Shown: piece by piece, positions 18,991 to 29,832 of the stretch | Position numbering within the stretch: the stretch's first letter is position 1 | How the letters are laid out: each line of letters opens with the position of its first letter | Assembly: GCA_009746045.1 (NCBI GenBank) | Contig: RPFO01000253.1 | Span: 1,934,888 to 1,998,887 of the forward strand | Reading direction: 5' to 3' | DNA: 64,000 bases | From: Mesostigma viride | Taxonomy: Eukaryota; Streptophyta; Mesostigmatophyceae; Mesostigmatales; Mesostigmataceae | Notes under the pieces: generated by a model | What the model was told of the DNA's origin: nothing | The model's database searches: none | Seen by the model: the letters and a program-made list of their open reading frames with translations, nothing else | Translations under genes and position numbers: made by a program

Positions 18991-21900
18991 ATGACCAGTT
19001 GGGTGTCGGCCGGCAGATTGAAGAAATTGTACACGGAAGGGATCGAATCCGATCCGTCGGCCGAGACGTCCACCGTCAGCATCCTGTCCGGCGGGACCAT
19101 CGATCTCGTTCCGAACGTGACCAACGGCAACTCGGCCGCGGCCACCACCCTGCCGACGTCGGGCGTGTCCACGAACAAGGTCGTGGTTCACGGCGACATG
19201 GACGTGCTGGGCGCCTGGTCTACCGTAGGAGGAATCGGGACCACCGTCGATTACACGATCAATTCGGGGCAAACGCAGTCGAACAACACCCTCCTCGCGT
19301 CGTCCAGCAACCACCTCGTCCTCCAGGCGGTCTCGAACAACGTCATCGTGCAAGACTCGCGGTTCGTGGCCCACCGCCCGGCGGTGACCACTTCGAGTCC
19401 GTTGGTGCCGACGCCCACCATCCTCACCGTCCGGGGCGAGAACGCGGACGCCAATCGAGAGTTCACGCTCGGACTCGTGTACGGCGACGGGGCGTCGACG
19501 TTCACGACCGGGAACTCGAAGACATCTTGGCGCGGCGTCATCGATTCGGGCGCGATCGACGTGGAGGTCCGATCCGACAAGCAAGTCCGTCTGTCCGCGG
19601 ACGGGGCGACGACGGGCGAGGTGCGCGTGGGAGCGGGAGGGACGATCACGCTGGCCCCGAAAATCGAGAACGAGGGGACCGACCCCGCCAGCAAAGTCGT
19701 CGTGCAGTCCGCCGCGGACGAAACCGGGAGCGTGTCCTTGCCGACTGACACGCGTCAAGCGCACGCGTACTCGACCAGCGCGGTGACGATCGCGGGGAAG
19801 AAAGGCATAGGGTCCGCGACGGGGGGGAACCTGTGGATCACGGGGGACCCGGCCGTGAGCGGCACCGGCGTCGCGATCGAGCAGGTCAAGTTCGTCGACT
19901 CGCGCGTGTCGACGACCAACCCGACGCTCGCGTTGTCGGGAGCGACGAACGTGTCGATCGCGAGCGACCTGGTGCTCGCGGCCACCGACGGGGACGGCGG
20001 CAAGATCTCCACCGCGAGCGGCGACCTGTACCTGAACCCCGCGAGCGGGACCGTCAAAGTGACCGGGAACCTCCTCGTGGACGGAACGATGACCACCACG
20101 AACACCACGGTCACGAACGCGGTCGTCGCGGGGAAAGCGTTGAGTCTCGCGAACCAGGACGCCGCGGTGGTCGCGTCGTGGGCCTTCGACAAGGACTCGC
20201 CGACGAGCGCGGCGACGACGACGATCCCGGCCGGCGTCACCATGACGCTCGATAACGCGGCCATCTCGGGGGGCGTCCTGACGACGCAGACGGCGTTCCA
20301 ACGCGCGTCCGCGACGGCGACGCACTCGGATTTCCCGAAAAACACGGATTCGTACGAGGTCTCGTTCAACCTGTACTTCCCGGCCCTCGTAGCACCTGCC
20401 GTCCAATTGTTTTCGTACGGCACCGCGCTTCCGTTTGCGAACGGCCCTGTGGCCGTGGTGTGGATATCAGACGGATCCATTGCGATCATCGCGAACGGTG
20501 ATAGCGCGTCCTCGTCCGCGTCGACGCTCGTGTCGGGGACACACAGAATCGCGATGAGACGAGTTTTCGTCACGGGGTCGCCAGCACTGTCGGCGCTCCA
20601 ACTGTTCGTCGACGGCGTGCAGTGCATCGGGGTCACGGGCGCCGCCCCCCTCGCCCTCCACGATCTTGGCCCCACTCCCGATCTCGTGTTGGGCGGGGCC
20701 GGCATGGGATACGACATCCCGGTGTCGTTCGACGACGTGCGCGTCGAGTCCGTCGCGCCGCCGACGAACGTCCTCGCGAACGGCGCGGGGATCGTCGTGC
20801 AGGGCGACGCGCTCGTGAACGGCGCGGTGGCTCCTCGGTCCATCACGTGGAATAAGGGCACGACGCAGGAGAAGGGCGACGAATCGGGGTCGTAATGGCA
20901 CGTGAAAGGGGGGCAGCTCATGTTCTCTCGGATCATCGGCGTCGGCGAGAGGAAGGCGCCCGGTTCGTCCGTGTTGCTCAGCTCTCTCCCGGTCAAAGGC
21001 GCGTCGACCGAACCCCACCTGTGGAAGATGACGACGTACGCGGGGACGGCGCCCACCTACACGACCGCCGATTCGGTCGGGTCGATACCCCTAACGTACA
21101 CCGCGACTTCCTCCCAGCCGGATGCGTGGATAGGCGAGTGGTTCAACGATTCCGGCGCTCCTACGAGCAAGGCGAACAACGTGGGCGGAAGCAGCGGCCT
21201 GCCGGCCTTCACTCTCCCCGCCGGCGGTGATCCCGTCGGAGGCATCGTAAGTGTCCCCGCATCGTCCACCGCGAATACGAGATACGTAACCTTAACATCA
21301 ACGAATACCGTGCCAGCATTGAATACTACCGGGTCCACTCTCGACGACGGGTACGGCGCTTGGACGATAGAGGCACGCGCGGCCTTTTCCGGGTCAACCA
21401 GCGTTACCGTTATGTGGATGGGCACGGACGACGGCAACCGGCGTATTCAAGTGTATCCGATGAACGGGGGGGTACTTTTTTCCACGGAGTCAAAGGTGTC
21501 CCCGAACTACGGAGATCGTCAATGGGCCATCCCATCGTCCGTTCTCGCTTCTTTGGGACTCTCTGCTAGCAACGACGGGGCGTATCACAAATACCGTCTG
21601 GGTCGAAAGTCGTACTTGACGGTATCAGGAACGATCAGCAACCCTGACCTCTTGTTCGATTTTTGGTACGACGACGTGAAGATCTCTTTGAAATTACCGA
21701 GCGATATCGGAGTACAATGGGCGAATAGTTCAACATACATTGGAAACATCCCGATCCAATTTGCGAACAGCTCCAGTACCATCCGGATAGGTGGCACCAC
21801 TAGAAGCGCATCCGACGCATTCACGTTGGATTACATCAGGGTAAAGAACGGGATAACCTTTGCGGATCCTAGTTTGCTCATCCCGCGACACGTGAACGGA

Positions 21901-22803
21901 TACTTCCAAACATCGTACGGGGACACTCTCACATCCTACTACAGCGCCACGGGGTTCACGCGGCCTGGGGGGACGCTGAGTCCCGGCACCGGGCTCCTGT
22001 TCACGGGCGTCGTGAAACCCGTCACCACGTCCTTCGCGCTCGCGACCGGCGGGTCCGTCGGGACCAACGCCGGCGACGCGATGATCGCCCCCTTCGCGTG
22101 CAACGTCAACCTATCCGTCAACACGAACGAGAACATGGTCGAACTCCTCACCGTGGGGAACATCGCGACGGCGGGGGCGTACGTCAGCGTGTGGGTGTGG
22201 CGCGGCGGCAAGATCCTCCTCTTCAACGGATCTTCCTACATCGAGACGGCCAGCGCGGTCGTTGCCGCGTCCGAGTTCACGCTGGGAGTCCGGTTGACCA
22301 CGAACGAACCGATTTTGTACATCAACGGCGAGATCCCGATGATGACGACCGTCGGATGGCGAGCGATGAGCACCAACCTGTTCACGACGCTGAACACGAG
22401 CGTGACGTTGAGCCCGACCGCGAGTCTTAACGGGATCTATCTCGGCGCTCGCACGCCGTACGCATCCGGCACGGCCATCACCGCGGCGTTCAAGAACTGG
22501 CGCGTCGTCGACACCACGATAGGGTCCGGGATGACGGTCGGACAGATCGGCGCCACGCAGATGTACAGGTACGCGGACGAGTACGACTCGGAACCGATCA
22601 CGGTGACGTACGGTTTCCGCGTCGGAGACGACGAGACCATGCAGATCGTGAAGGCGAAAGGGTCGGCGTCCACAGACGCGCTCTTCGGAAAACCGTACCC
22701 CGCGAGCGACTCCGGCACGGGTCTCGGAGTCAATTATCTCGGGACGGCACCGAACGCGGCCGCGGATGTCGTGCGGGGACTACTAAACACGGTACCGTAC
22801 TAA
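18991..22803 (+). pseudogene. Fibre-like protein, paralog 2 (about 1270 codons), one nonsense mutation
   Basis: ATG at 18991. It shares the N-terminal signature and the same repeat blocks as paralogs 1 and 3. A TAA at 20893-20895 interrupts the frame. The same position in paralog 3 is TAC (24781-24783, within GSYWLVKGGQL), so one C-to-A change explains it. The frame then continues open to 22803. Relative to its paralogs it has an extra ~200-residue beta-rich segment (21110-21880) of somewhat lower GC. The C-terminal domain (TVTYGFRVGDDETMQIVKAKG) is conserved. If not a sequencing error, this copy is dead or makes a truncated protein. Confidence 0.7.
20893..20895 (+). other. Premature TAA in fibre paralog 2
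   Basis: GGGTCG-TAA-TGG here, against GGGTCG-TAC-TGG in paralog 3. Both sides are in the same frame and align with the paralog. Confidence 0.85.
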
Positions 22804-22833
22804 TATCTTCATCCCAGGTATACAGCGACAGCC

Positions 22834-25800
22834 ATGACGAGCGCGCTCTCCTCGCTGGGAACGGGGAGATTGAAGAAACTGTACACCGCGGAGATCGAGT
22901 CCGACCCGGCCGTCCCCACATCCGGCGTCAGCATCCTTTCGAGCGGGAAGATCGACGTCGTGCCGAACACGGCGAACGGAAACGCGGCGGACGCGACGAA
23001 ACTCCCGTCGTCCGGGGTGTCGTCCAACAAGGTCGTGATCCACGGCGACCTGCAGGTCCTCGGAGCCTTGTCGGCCGTCGGTGGAGGGACTTCGGCCACG
23101 GTGGATTACACGAGAGACTCGGTTTCCACGGAACCGAACAACACCCTCCTCGCGTCGACCAGCAACCACCTCGTCCTCCAGGCGGCGACGACGTCGAAGG
23201 ACGTGATCGTGCAAGACTCGCGGTTCGTCGCCCACCGCGCGGCCGGCGTGACGACGACGAGCGCGGCCGTGCCCACGCCCAACGCGCTGACCGTCCGCGC
23301 CGAGTACTTGGCCACGAACGCGGAGTTCAACCTCGGAATGGCCTACGACGCGTCGGTCGGGAACGTGTGGTACACGGGTGGGACCGCGAACAGCAAGACC
23401 GCGTGGCGCGGCGTGATCGATTCCGAGGCGAACGATATCGAAATCCGGTCGGACCAGCAAGTGCGCGTGTCCGCGGACGGCACGACGACGGGCGAAGTGC
23501 GCATCGGCGCGGGCAACACGATCACGTTGGCGCCGAAGATCCCGACCGAGGGCACGGAACCGGACAGCAAGGTCGTCGTGCAGGGGACGCTCACGACTCC
23601 TTCCGTCCCTCTCGAGAGCGTGACCGCGACCGTGAACGCCGTATCGGCCACGACGGACACGCGTCGAGCGCACGCGTATTCGCTCGACGGGGTCACGATC
23701 CTCGGGAAGAAGACCGGGACGAACGCGGGCGGTAACCTGTGGATCACGGGGGACACGTCCGTGGCCGGCAGCAGCGTCGCGGTCGAGCAGGTCAAGTTCG
23801 TCGACTCGAGCGTGTCGACGACGAACCCGACGCTCGCCTTGTCCGCGGGGACGAACGTGTCCGTCGAGAAGGACCTCGTGATCAAGAGCACGGACGGCGA
23901 CGGCGGCAAGATTTCGACGACGAAAGGGGATCTGTACATCAACCCCGCGGGCGGGACCGTGAAGATCAACGGTAACGTCCAAGTGGACGGGACGCTGACC
24001 TCGACGAACGCGTCCGTCGTGGACACGGTGATCACGGAAAAGGTGGTGAGTCTCGCGAACACGAAGAACGCGGTCGTCGCGTCGTGGGCCTTCGACAAGG
24101 ACTCGGCGGTGAGCGCGGGGACGTTGGCCGTGACGATGACCGTCAACGCGAACGCCTCTATCTCGGCGGGCGCCATGACCACCAATACGACCGGTTCTGC
24201 CACTGGGACGGCCACCTACGTCGCGGGGTTCCCGACCGGCACGAGTTCGTACGAGATCTCGACGAATATCGCGTTCACGGGCGTGCCCAATACCGCCGAC
24301 AAAGTAATACTGACGTACGGCACAGTCATCGTGAAGTGGAAATCGGACGATTCCGTTCGCGTCGACGTCGGCGCCGCCAACGTCACATCCACGACGTTCC
24401 CGCTCGTATCATCGACGGGGGCGAAGAAATACAAACTCGTCATCCGACGAACCTACAACACCTCCAACTCCGCCCTGTCCACGTTCGAGGTGTTCGTCGA
24501 CGGCGTGAATTGCATCACCGCCGTCGGATCGGGGACGAACGCCGCCGTCGCGACGCACAGTCTGAGCAGTCCGAACCTCGTGCTGGGCGGCGACACGTAC
24601 GCCGCGGCGCTGTCGTTCGACGACGTGCGCATCGAGTCCGTGACGCTCCCCACGAACGCGACCTCGGACGGCGCCGGGATCGTCGTGGAGGGCGACGGGC
24701 TCGTCAACGGGGTCGCCGCGGGGCGGTCCATCACGTGGAATAAGGGCACGACGCAGGAGAAGGGAGACGAGACGGGGTCGTACTGGCTCGTGAAAGGCGG
24801 ACAGCTCATGTTGTCGCGGATCATCGACACGTCGCTGAGGAAGGCGCCCGGGTCGACCGTGTTGCTCACCTCGTTGCCGCAGACGTCCGGCGCCACGACC
24901 GAGCCGCACATGTGGACGTTGAGCGCGTCCGTCGGATCCTCCTCTCCCTGGACGACGGTCGATTCGGTTGGCACGAACACTCTCACCTACACGAACTCGA
25001 CGACCGCGTCGGCGCCGGACCACGCGACCGTGCCCGGGTACTTCAATACCAAGTACGGGAGCGCGGGATACCTCACGTCGAATTACGGGAACACCGGGTT
25101 CACGTCCACCGGGCCGAGGTCCACAGCCATGAATTCCGGAACCGGCCTCCTGTTCACGGGCGTCATCCGACCCCAGACGTCCTTCGCCACCGCCACGGGC
25201 GGGTCGATCGGTGTCGCTGACGCGACGGGTACCCTCATGACCGCCCCGTTCCAGTGTTCCGTCGGCGGATCCGTCCAGACGAACGCCAACATGGTCGAGT
25301 TGCTCACGATCGGAGACACCGCGACTGCGGGGGCGTACCTCAGCGTGTGGGCGTGGCGCGGCGGCAAAATCCTCATGTACAACGGAAAATCGTACACGGA
25401 GACCACGACCGCCGTCGTCGGCGTGAACGAGTTCGTCCTCGGAATCTATCTGACGTCCACCGAACCCATCTTGTACATCAACGGGACCGCGGGCACGATG
25501 ATCGCGTGGCGCACGTTCGCAAACGCCACAGCCACCGTCGGTTCCAGCACCACGGGCGTGATCATCAGCAGTACCGCTTCGGCTCGTGGAATCTGGCTCG
25601 GTCCTAGGACCGCCTGGGTGTCAGGAACCACGATCAGCGCGGCGTACAAGAGTTGGCGGATCGTCGACACGGTCATCAACAGCATGACGGCAGCGCAGAT
25701 CGGGTACACGCAGCCGTACCGTTACGCGAACGAGTACGACGCATCCCCGCTCACCGTGACGTACGGGTTCCGCATTGCCGACGACGAGACGCTCCAACTC

Positions 25801-25953
25801 GTCAAGACGGAAGGCTCCTCGTCCGCGAGCGCGGTCCTCGGCAACCCGATGCCGGCGAGCGAAAGCGCCGGCGTGCTGAACGTCAACACGTTGGGCACGA
25901 TCGCCGACTCGTTCTCCAACGTCGTCTTGTCGTTGCTGAACACGGTGCCGTAA
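22834..25953 (+). CDS. Fibre-like/adhesin-like structural protein, paralog 3 (1039 aa)
   Basis: ATG at 22834, 30 bp after the stop of paralog 2. It is collinear with paralogs 1 and 2: N-terminal GTGRLKKLYTAEIESDP, then VEQVKFVDSSVSTTNPTLALS, GDGGKISTTKGDLYINPAGG, two LamG-like regions ending in FDDVRIES and SWRIVDT, and a C-terminal TVTYGFRIADDETLQLVKTEG. Beta-rich and low in Cys. Tandem triplication suggests a rapidly diversifying host-contact protein. Intact. Confidence 0.65.
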   Translation: MTSALSSLGTGRLKKLYTAEIESDPAVPTSGVSILSSGKIDVVPNTANGNAADATKLPSSGVSSNKVVIHGDLQVLGALSAVGGGTSATVDYTRDSVSTEPNNTLLASTSNHLVLQAATTSKDVIVQDSRFVAHRAAGVTTTSAAVPTPNALTVRAEYLATNAEFNLGMAYDASVGNVWYTGGTANSKTAWRGVIDSEANDIEIRSDQQVRVSADGTTTGEVRIGAGNTITLAPKIPTEGTEPDSKVVVQGTLTTPSVPLESVTATVNAVSATTDTRRAHAYSLDGVTILGKKTGTNAGGNLWITGDTSVAGSSVAVEQVKFVDSSVSTTNPTLALSAGTNVSVEKDLVIKSTDGDGGKISTTKGDLYINPAGGTVKINGNVQVDGTLTSTNASVVDTVITEKVVSLANTKNAVVASWAFDKDSAVSAGTLAVTMTVNANASISAGAMTTNTTGSATGTATYVAGFPTGTSSYEISTNIAFTGVPNTADKVILTYGTVIVKWKSDDSVRVDVGAANVTSTTFPLVSSTGAKKYKLVIRRTYNTSNSALSTFEVFVDGVNCITAVGSGTNAAVATHSLSSPNLVLGGDTYAAALSFDDVRIESVTLPTNATSDGAGIVVEGDGLVNGVAAGRSITWNKGTTQEKGDETGSYWLVKGGQLMLSRIIDTSLRKAPGSTVLLTSLPQTSGATTEPHMWTLSASVGSSSPWTTVDSVGTNTLTYTNSTTASAPDHATVPGYFNTKYGSAGYLTSNYGNTGFTSTGPRSTAMNSGTGLLFTGVIRPQTSFATATGGSIGVADATGTLMTAPFQCSVGGSVQTNANMVELLTIGDTATAGAYLSVWAWRGGKILMYNGKSYTETTTAVVGVNEFVLGIYLTSTEPILYINGTAGTMIAWRTFANATATVGSSTTGVIISSTASARGIWLGPRTAWVSGTTISAAYKSWRIVDTVINSMTAAQIGYTQPYRYANEYDASPLTVTYGFRIADDETLQLVKTEGSSSASAVLGNPMPASESAGVLNVNTLGTIADSFSNVVLSLLNTVP

Positions 25954-26026
25954 AAACGAGTCGACGGAACCGTCTAGACCCTTCCATCGCCGTCAACTCG
26001 AGTCGACGAACCGCGTTGGAAAACGG

Positions 26027-26035
26027 GTTTATTTT
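26027..26035 (+). promoter_or_regulatory. GTTTATTTT motif upstream of the RNR gene
   Basis: An AT-only core in GC-rich flanks, 25 bp before the ATG at 26060. See also 35599, 37081 and 6780. Confidence 0.4.
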
Positions 26036-26059
26036 GTGGATCCCACTGGTAGCACTCCC

Positions 26060-28848
26060 ATGCCCGAGATGGAGGTCCATCCCTCGGACCGCGCGACGGC
26101 GATCGCGCTCAGGACGTACCACCGCCCGCTCGACGACGGGTCGGGAGGGCTGGAAAGTTGGGACCAGGTGGTCGCGAGGGTGATCGACCACCAGCGCTGG
26201 CTGTGGATCCGGGCCAAGGACGCGCCCTTGTCGCCCGGCGAGGAGAAGGAGCTCGAGGAACTCGGCCGGCTCATCCTCAACCGCCGCATCGCCCCCGCCG
26301 GGCGGACGCTCTGGTTGGGCGGTACTCAACTGTCCCGTCGCCGAGAGTCGAGCATGTTCAACTGTAGCTTCACCCAAGTAGAGACCGTGTACGACATCGT
26401 GGACGTGTTGTGGCTCCTACTACAAGGGTGCGGTGTCGGTTTTCGATCCGTCGTCGGAACGCTCAACGGATTCGCGACCGCGATCGACGACATCCAAATC
26501 ATCCGGTCCAAGCGGACGTGCAAGGGAGGCCGCGAAATCAATCAAGAGACCTACGACGAGGCCACGCGCACGTGGACGATCAGCGTGGGCGACTCGGCGA
26601 TCGCATGGGCGAAGGCGGCGGGAAAACTGATGGCCGGAAAGTACCCTGCAAAGACCCTGGTTCTCGATTTCTCCGAGATACGTCCAGCTGGAGAGCGGCT
26701 GTCAGGGTACGGGTGGATGGTGAGTCCGTTTATTGTTTCAACAATTCGGCGAGGAACTTGTCATCTTTATCCTTCCTCCTCTTGCTCCCGTACAAGTCTT
26801 TGATCGCCTTACTTGCGCTTTTGTTTCTGTCGTCGGCTCTGACCTGATCAAAATTACGCTTTCGGTCCCTCTCCCTCTGCTCTAAATTCACCATCTTTTG
26901 CCGTCTAGAAGCCAATTTAGGATCCGTGAACAGCGTACTCTCCAACATCAATTTGTGCACGTCGCGTTTCCCTTTACTCTGCGCTTTCGCGATTTCCGAT
27001 GAGGGGAGCTTACCCAATGCGGACTTTGTGAACAATCCCGAAAGCCTGTGAATCTCCTGTTCGCGGGCGAACGCCTTGTCGATATCGTCGTTGGACAGAT
27101 CCAACATTTCCGTGAAGCTCGCCACCCTCGCCTCGCCTGGCGGGGGGCGGGGGATGCGGCCGGTGTGCTTGGACTTGGCCGCGCCGGAGGACTTGGCCTC
27201 GCCGCTGCTCTCGTTGTCGGCCCGCACGCGATGTTTGCGCGGCCGGCGCGCGGGTCGTGTTCGTTTGGCGCGCTTGGGGGCGGTGCCGGTCTTCATGCTG
27301 CTCCTAATCGTTGCGCATATATTTATTTGCATCTCGCAGAGCTCCGGCGACTCTCAGATCGCGGTGGCGTTCAAGAAGATCGCCCAGTTAATGTCCAAGC
27401 GCGCGGACCAGCTGCTCAGTAAGATGGACATCATCGACGTGGTCAACCATCTCGGAACGATGTTGAGCAGCAGACGTAGCGCCGAAATTGCGCTGTGCGA
27501 CTTCGCCGATCCAGAGTGGCGAGAATTCGCCTACGCAAAGAAGGATTGGTGGCTCTCCGACAACGCGCACCGCCAGCAGTCGAACAACAGCCTCGTCTTC
27601 TCGACCAAGCCGACTCGGGCGCAACTCGAAGAGATCTTCCGGATCATGCAGGAGTCGGGAGGGAGCGAGCCGGGAATGCTCAACCTCGAAGCCGCCCTGA
27701 AGCGAGCGCCGTGGACGAAAGGGGTCAATCCCTGCGTGTACGTTGGCATAATTAGCCGGTGAACCGTTTTTCCTTGCGCATGTTGTCTGACTTCCAAAGG
27801 GGCTGCGTGTTGATATCCACTAACTTATGCTTACATCCGACACATTCTGTCACCCCTTGACACGCGCAGCGAGATCTTGCTCGGAAACAGGTCTTTCTGT
27901 AATCTCAGTGAAGTCAATCTCGCCGCGTTCCGGTCGGGGGACAAATCCGGACTTGAGCGCGCGCTCGTCCTGGCTGCCAGAATGAACTACCGCCAGACGC
28001 TCGTGGATCTTCGCGACGAGATCCTGCAAGAAGCGTGGAATCTCAACAACCAGTTTCTCCATCTCTGCGGTGTCGGGCTCACCGGGGTCGTGTCACGGCC
28101 GGACTTGAAGACGTACGACTACAAACGCCTCAAGAACATCGCCGTCTCGGCGGCGTACTCGATGGCGTACGAGCTCGGGAAACCCCTCCCGAAGAACGTG
28201 ACGTGCATCAAGCCCAGCGGGACATTGTCGAAGATCATGTCCACGCGGGAGTGGGGCGAGGTTCCAGAAGGCGTCCACAAGCCCCTCGGCCGTTACATCT
28301 TCAACAACGTCACCTTCTCGAAGCACGACACGATCGTCGCCCGATTCGAGGAGGCCGGGTACAAGATCATCGACAAACCGTTCGAGCCCGACTCGGTCCT
28401 GGTCACGTTCCCGGTGTCGTACGACTCCGTCCCGTTCACGAAGAAGACGGTCACGCGCAAGGACGGGAAGGTCGAGGAGGTCGAGGTCAACACGGAGACG
28501 GCCGTCGAGCAGCTCGAGCGGTACCGCGACCTGATGAACTCGTATGTCGAGCAAAATGTGAGCTGCACGATATCGTACGACCCCGACGAGATCGAGTCGA
28601 TCCTGGACTGGCTTGAACGGTATTGGGACGAGTACGTCGGCGTGTCGTTCCTGCTGAGATGCGACCCGACCAAGAACGCCGCCGATCTCGGGTACGCGTA
28701 CCTCCCCCAGGAGGTGGTGACGAAGGCCCGGTTCGACGAGTACGCCAACTCGCTCCGTCCCGTGCGGTACAAGGGCATCATGCATCAGGACGAGCTGCCG
28801 GACGCGGCGACGTCGGATTGTCAGGGAGGAGCTTGCCCCGTGAAGTGA
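26060..28848 (+). CDS. nrdJ: Adenosylcobalamin-dependent ribonucleoside-triphosphate reductase (class II RNR), three exons
   Basis: It reduces NTPs to dNTPs using a thiyl radical generated from adenosylcobalamin. Exons are 26060-26719, 27340-27737 and 27870-28848; together they give 678 aa, close to the monomeric Lactobacillus-type enzyme (739). Exon 1 has FNCSFTQVETV with Cys102 (first partner of the active-site disulfide). The exon 2/3 junction falls within NPC-V-E, placing Cys352 (radical site), Glu354 and Cys363 at the family spacings C-x-E and C-x10-C. The C-terminus is DCQGGACPVK, with Cys670 and Cys675 five apart and three residues from the end, as in the L. leichmannii enzyme (C731/C736). 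Unspliced, each junction runs into a stop. I take the ATG at 26060; an upstream in-frame GTG at 26036 exists. All catalytic residues are present. Confidence 0.9.
26720..27339 (+). other. RNR intron 1 (GT-AG, 620 bp) containing an antisense gene
   Basis: Donor ATG|GTGAGT at 26720 and acceptor TTTGCATCTCGCAG ending 27339, with a branch-point-like CTAAT at 27304. Splicing joins GYGWM to SSGDSQIA in frame. The antisense ORF 26730-27296 fills almost all of it. Confidence 0.85.
26730..27296 (-). CDS. Basic protein encoded antisense inside RNR intron 1 (~188 aa)
   Basis: ATG at 27296 (MKTGTAPKRAKRTRPARR); an upstream in-frame ATG at 27332 would overlap the splice acceptor region. The stop is at 26730, ten bases from the splice donor. 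The N-terminus is strongly basic and could be a nuclear-localisation or nucleic-acid-binding tail. The middle (SFTEMLDLSNDDIDKAFAREQEIHRL) and the C-terminus (QRERDRKRNF, IKDLYGSKRRKDKDDKFLAELL) look helical and charged. I recognise no family, and see no LAGLIDADG, GIY-YIG or HNH motif. An A/T-rich stretch on the minus strand (AAATAAATATATG) sits just upstream of the start. Confidence 0.65.
   Translation of the reverse strand: MKTGTAPKRAKRTRPARRPRKHRVRADNESSGEAKSSGAAKSKHTGRIPRPPPGEARVASFTEMLDLSNDDIDKAFAREQEIHRLSGLFTKSALGKLPSSEIAKAQSKGKRDVHKLMLESTLFTDPKLASRRQKMVNLEQRERDRKRNFDQVRADDRNKSASKAIKDLYGSKRRKDKDDKFLAELLKQ
27738..27869 (+). other. RNR intron 2 (GT-AG, 132 bp)
   Basis: Donor GT|GTACGT at 27738 and acceptor GACACGCGCAG ending 27869, with a branch-point-like CCACTAAC at ~27817-27824. 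Without splicing the frame stops at 27760. Splicing restores NPC-V-E-I-L and the exact cysteine spacing of class II RNR. Confidence 0.88.
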
Positions 28849-29424
28849 TCACCCCACAGGAGCCATCCTGTTAAACGACATAGGTTGAGGGGGTCCATAG
28901 TATGGCATGTTCGTAGGATTGTACGGCATTGGTTCGAAATTCGCTTGCACTGTGACGTTTGTTCCGGATCCTGTAGAATTCGTTTGTTTCTTATAATAAT
29001 AATAAACGACTCCGATCACGATGGAAAGCACCAGCAGTACGATCATGACGCTCTTGAGTTTCTCCGCGAGGGAGGTCTCCTCCTCCCCCGCCCCATCCCC
29101 TCCTCCCGCTTCCTTATCGTCCTTCTTGTTGAACACGGAGTTCACGATGAGCATGCCCGCGACGGTCGCGAAGGCCCCGCCTACCGCTTCGACCCCGTAC
29201 TTCTTCATGAAAGCGACCGATCGTTCTTTGAGACTCTTCGAGGCGGCCTCGCTGACCGAATCGGCCGCTTTACCGGCCGTCTTGCTCGCGTCGGCGGCTT
29301 TCTGGACGGCCTGAAGTTCCTTCGCGACCTCGGCCGCTTTCGTCGCGTCTTTGGCGGAGTCGGCCGCTTTGGCGACGTCCCCGACTTCGCCCAGCGCGTG
29401 ACCCAAGGCGGATACGTTCGGCAT
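28849..29424 (-). CDS. Ala-rich membrane protein, 191 aa
   Basis: ATG at 29424; the stop abuts the RNR stop (convergent, no gap). The first ~70 residues are an Ala/Lys/Asp-rich amphipathic helix (AKAADSAKDATKAAEVAKELQAVQKAADASK) of coiled-coil type. Hydrophobic stretches lie at ~80-97 (AVGGAFATVAGMLIVNSVF) and ~125-145 (VMIVLLVLSIVIGVVYYYY). The tail is Pro/Tyr/Asn-rich. It is likely a virion membrane protein; no family identified. Confidence 0.5.
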   Translation of the reverse strand: MPNVSALGHALGEVGDVAKAADSAKDATKAAEVAKELQAVQKAADASKTAGKAADSVSEAASKSLKERSVAFMKKYGVEAVGGAFATVAGMLIVNSVFNKKDDKEAGGGDGAGEEETSLAEKLKSVMIVLLVLSIVIGVVYYYYKKQTNSTGSGTNVTVQANFEPMPYNPTNMPYYGPPQPMSFNRMAPVG

Positions 29425-29448
29425 TCTTACATACAGGACACAATTTTA

Positions 29449-29832
29449 TCACGACGCGCCCGGGAGCGAGGAAAAGGTCGAGTCGTAGTCGCCCGAGAGC
29501 ATGCCGCTCGTCACGCCGGACGCCTGGCCCATTCGGAACGCGTTCGTCGAATGCGTCATCCCGCCGACGTCACCGCCGCCGCCGAACGGCGCGGTTTCGG
29601 ACCCGCACACCATCCCCGTGACGCACTCTCCGCCTCCGCCGTCGCCGGGACGATTCCACGGCTTCCAGATCACGAGCGCGATCACGGCCACCGCGGCGAT
29701 CGCGAGGAAAAGACCGCTCGACCACCCCGTGGCCGCCGGTTTGGCCGCGCGAGCGCGGGCGGAATTGCGAACCTGTTCCTCGGTCACGCCGCGCGTCACG
29801 GTCCCGGCGCTGTTCATCTGGATCCTTGACAT
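29449..29832 (-). CDS. Single-TM protein, 127 aa
   Basis: Of the in-frame starts I choose the ATG at 29832 (MSRIQMNSAGTVTRG); an upstream GTG frame exists. Residues ~37-55 (SGLFLAIAAVAVIALVIW) form one membrane segment, followed by a Gly-rich loop (GDGGGGECVTGM, FGGGGDVGG) with two cysteines. No family recognised. Confidence 0.5.
   Translation of the reverse strand: MSRIQMNSAGTVTRGVTEEQVRNSARARAAKPAATGWSSGLFLAIAAVAVIALVIWKPWNRPGDGGGGECVTGMVCGSETAPFGGGGDVGGMTHSTNAFRMGQASGVTSGMLSGDYDSTFSSLPGAS

Noticed and set aside
18964-20406. 480-codon minus-strand frame opposite fibre paralog 2, and similar Arg-rich frames elsewhere in the viral block
   Set aside because: Arg/Asp/His-rich shadow frames typical of GC-rich coding sequence; they do not match anything in the paralogs.
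26433-26847. Homing endonuclease or intein as the cause of the RNR interruptions
   Set aside because: No LAGLIDADG, GIY-YIG, HNH or Hint motifs; the interruptions have GT-AG ends and stop codons, so introns fit better.
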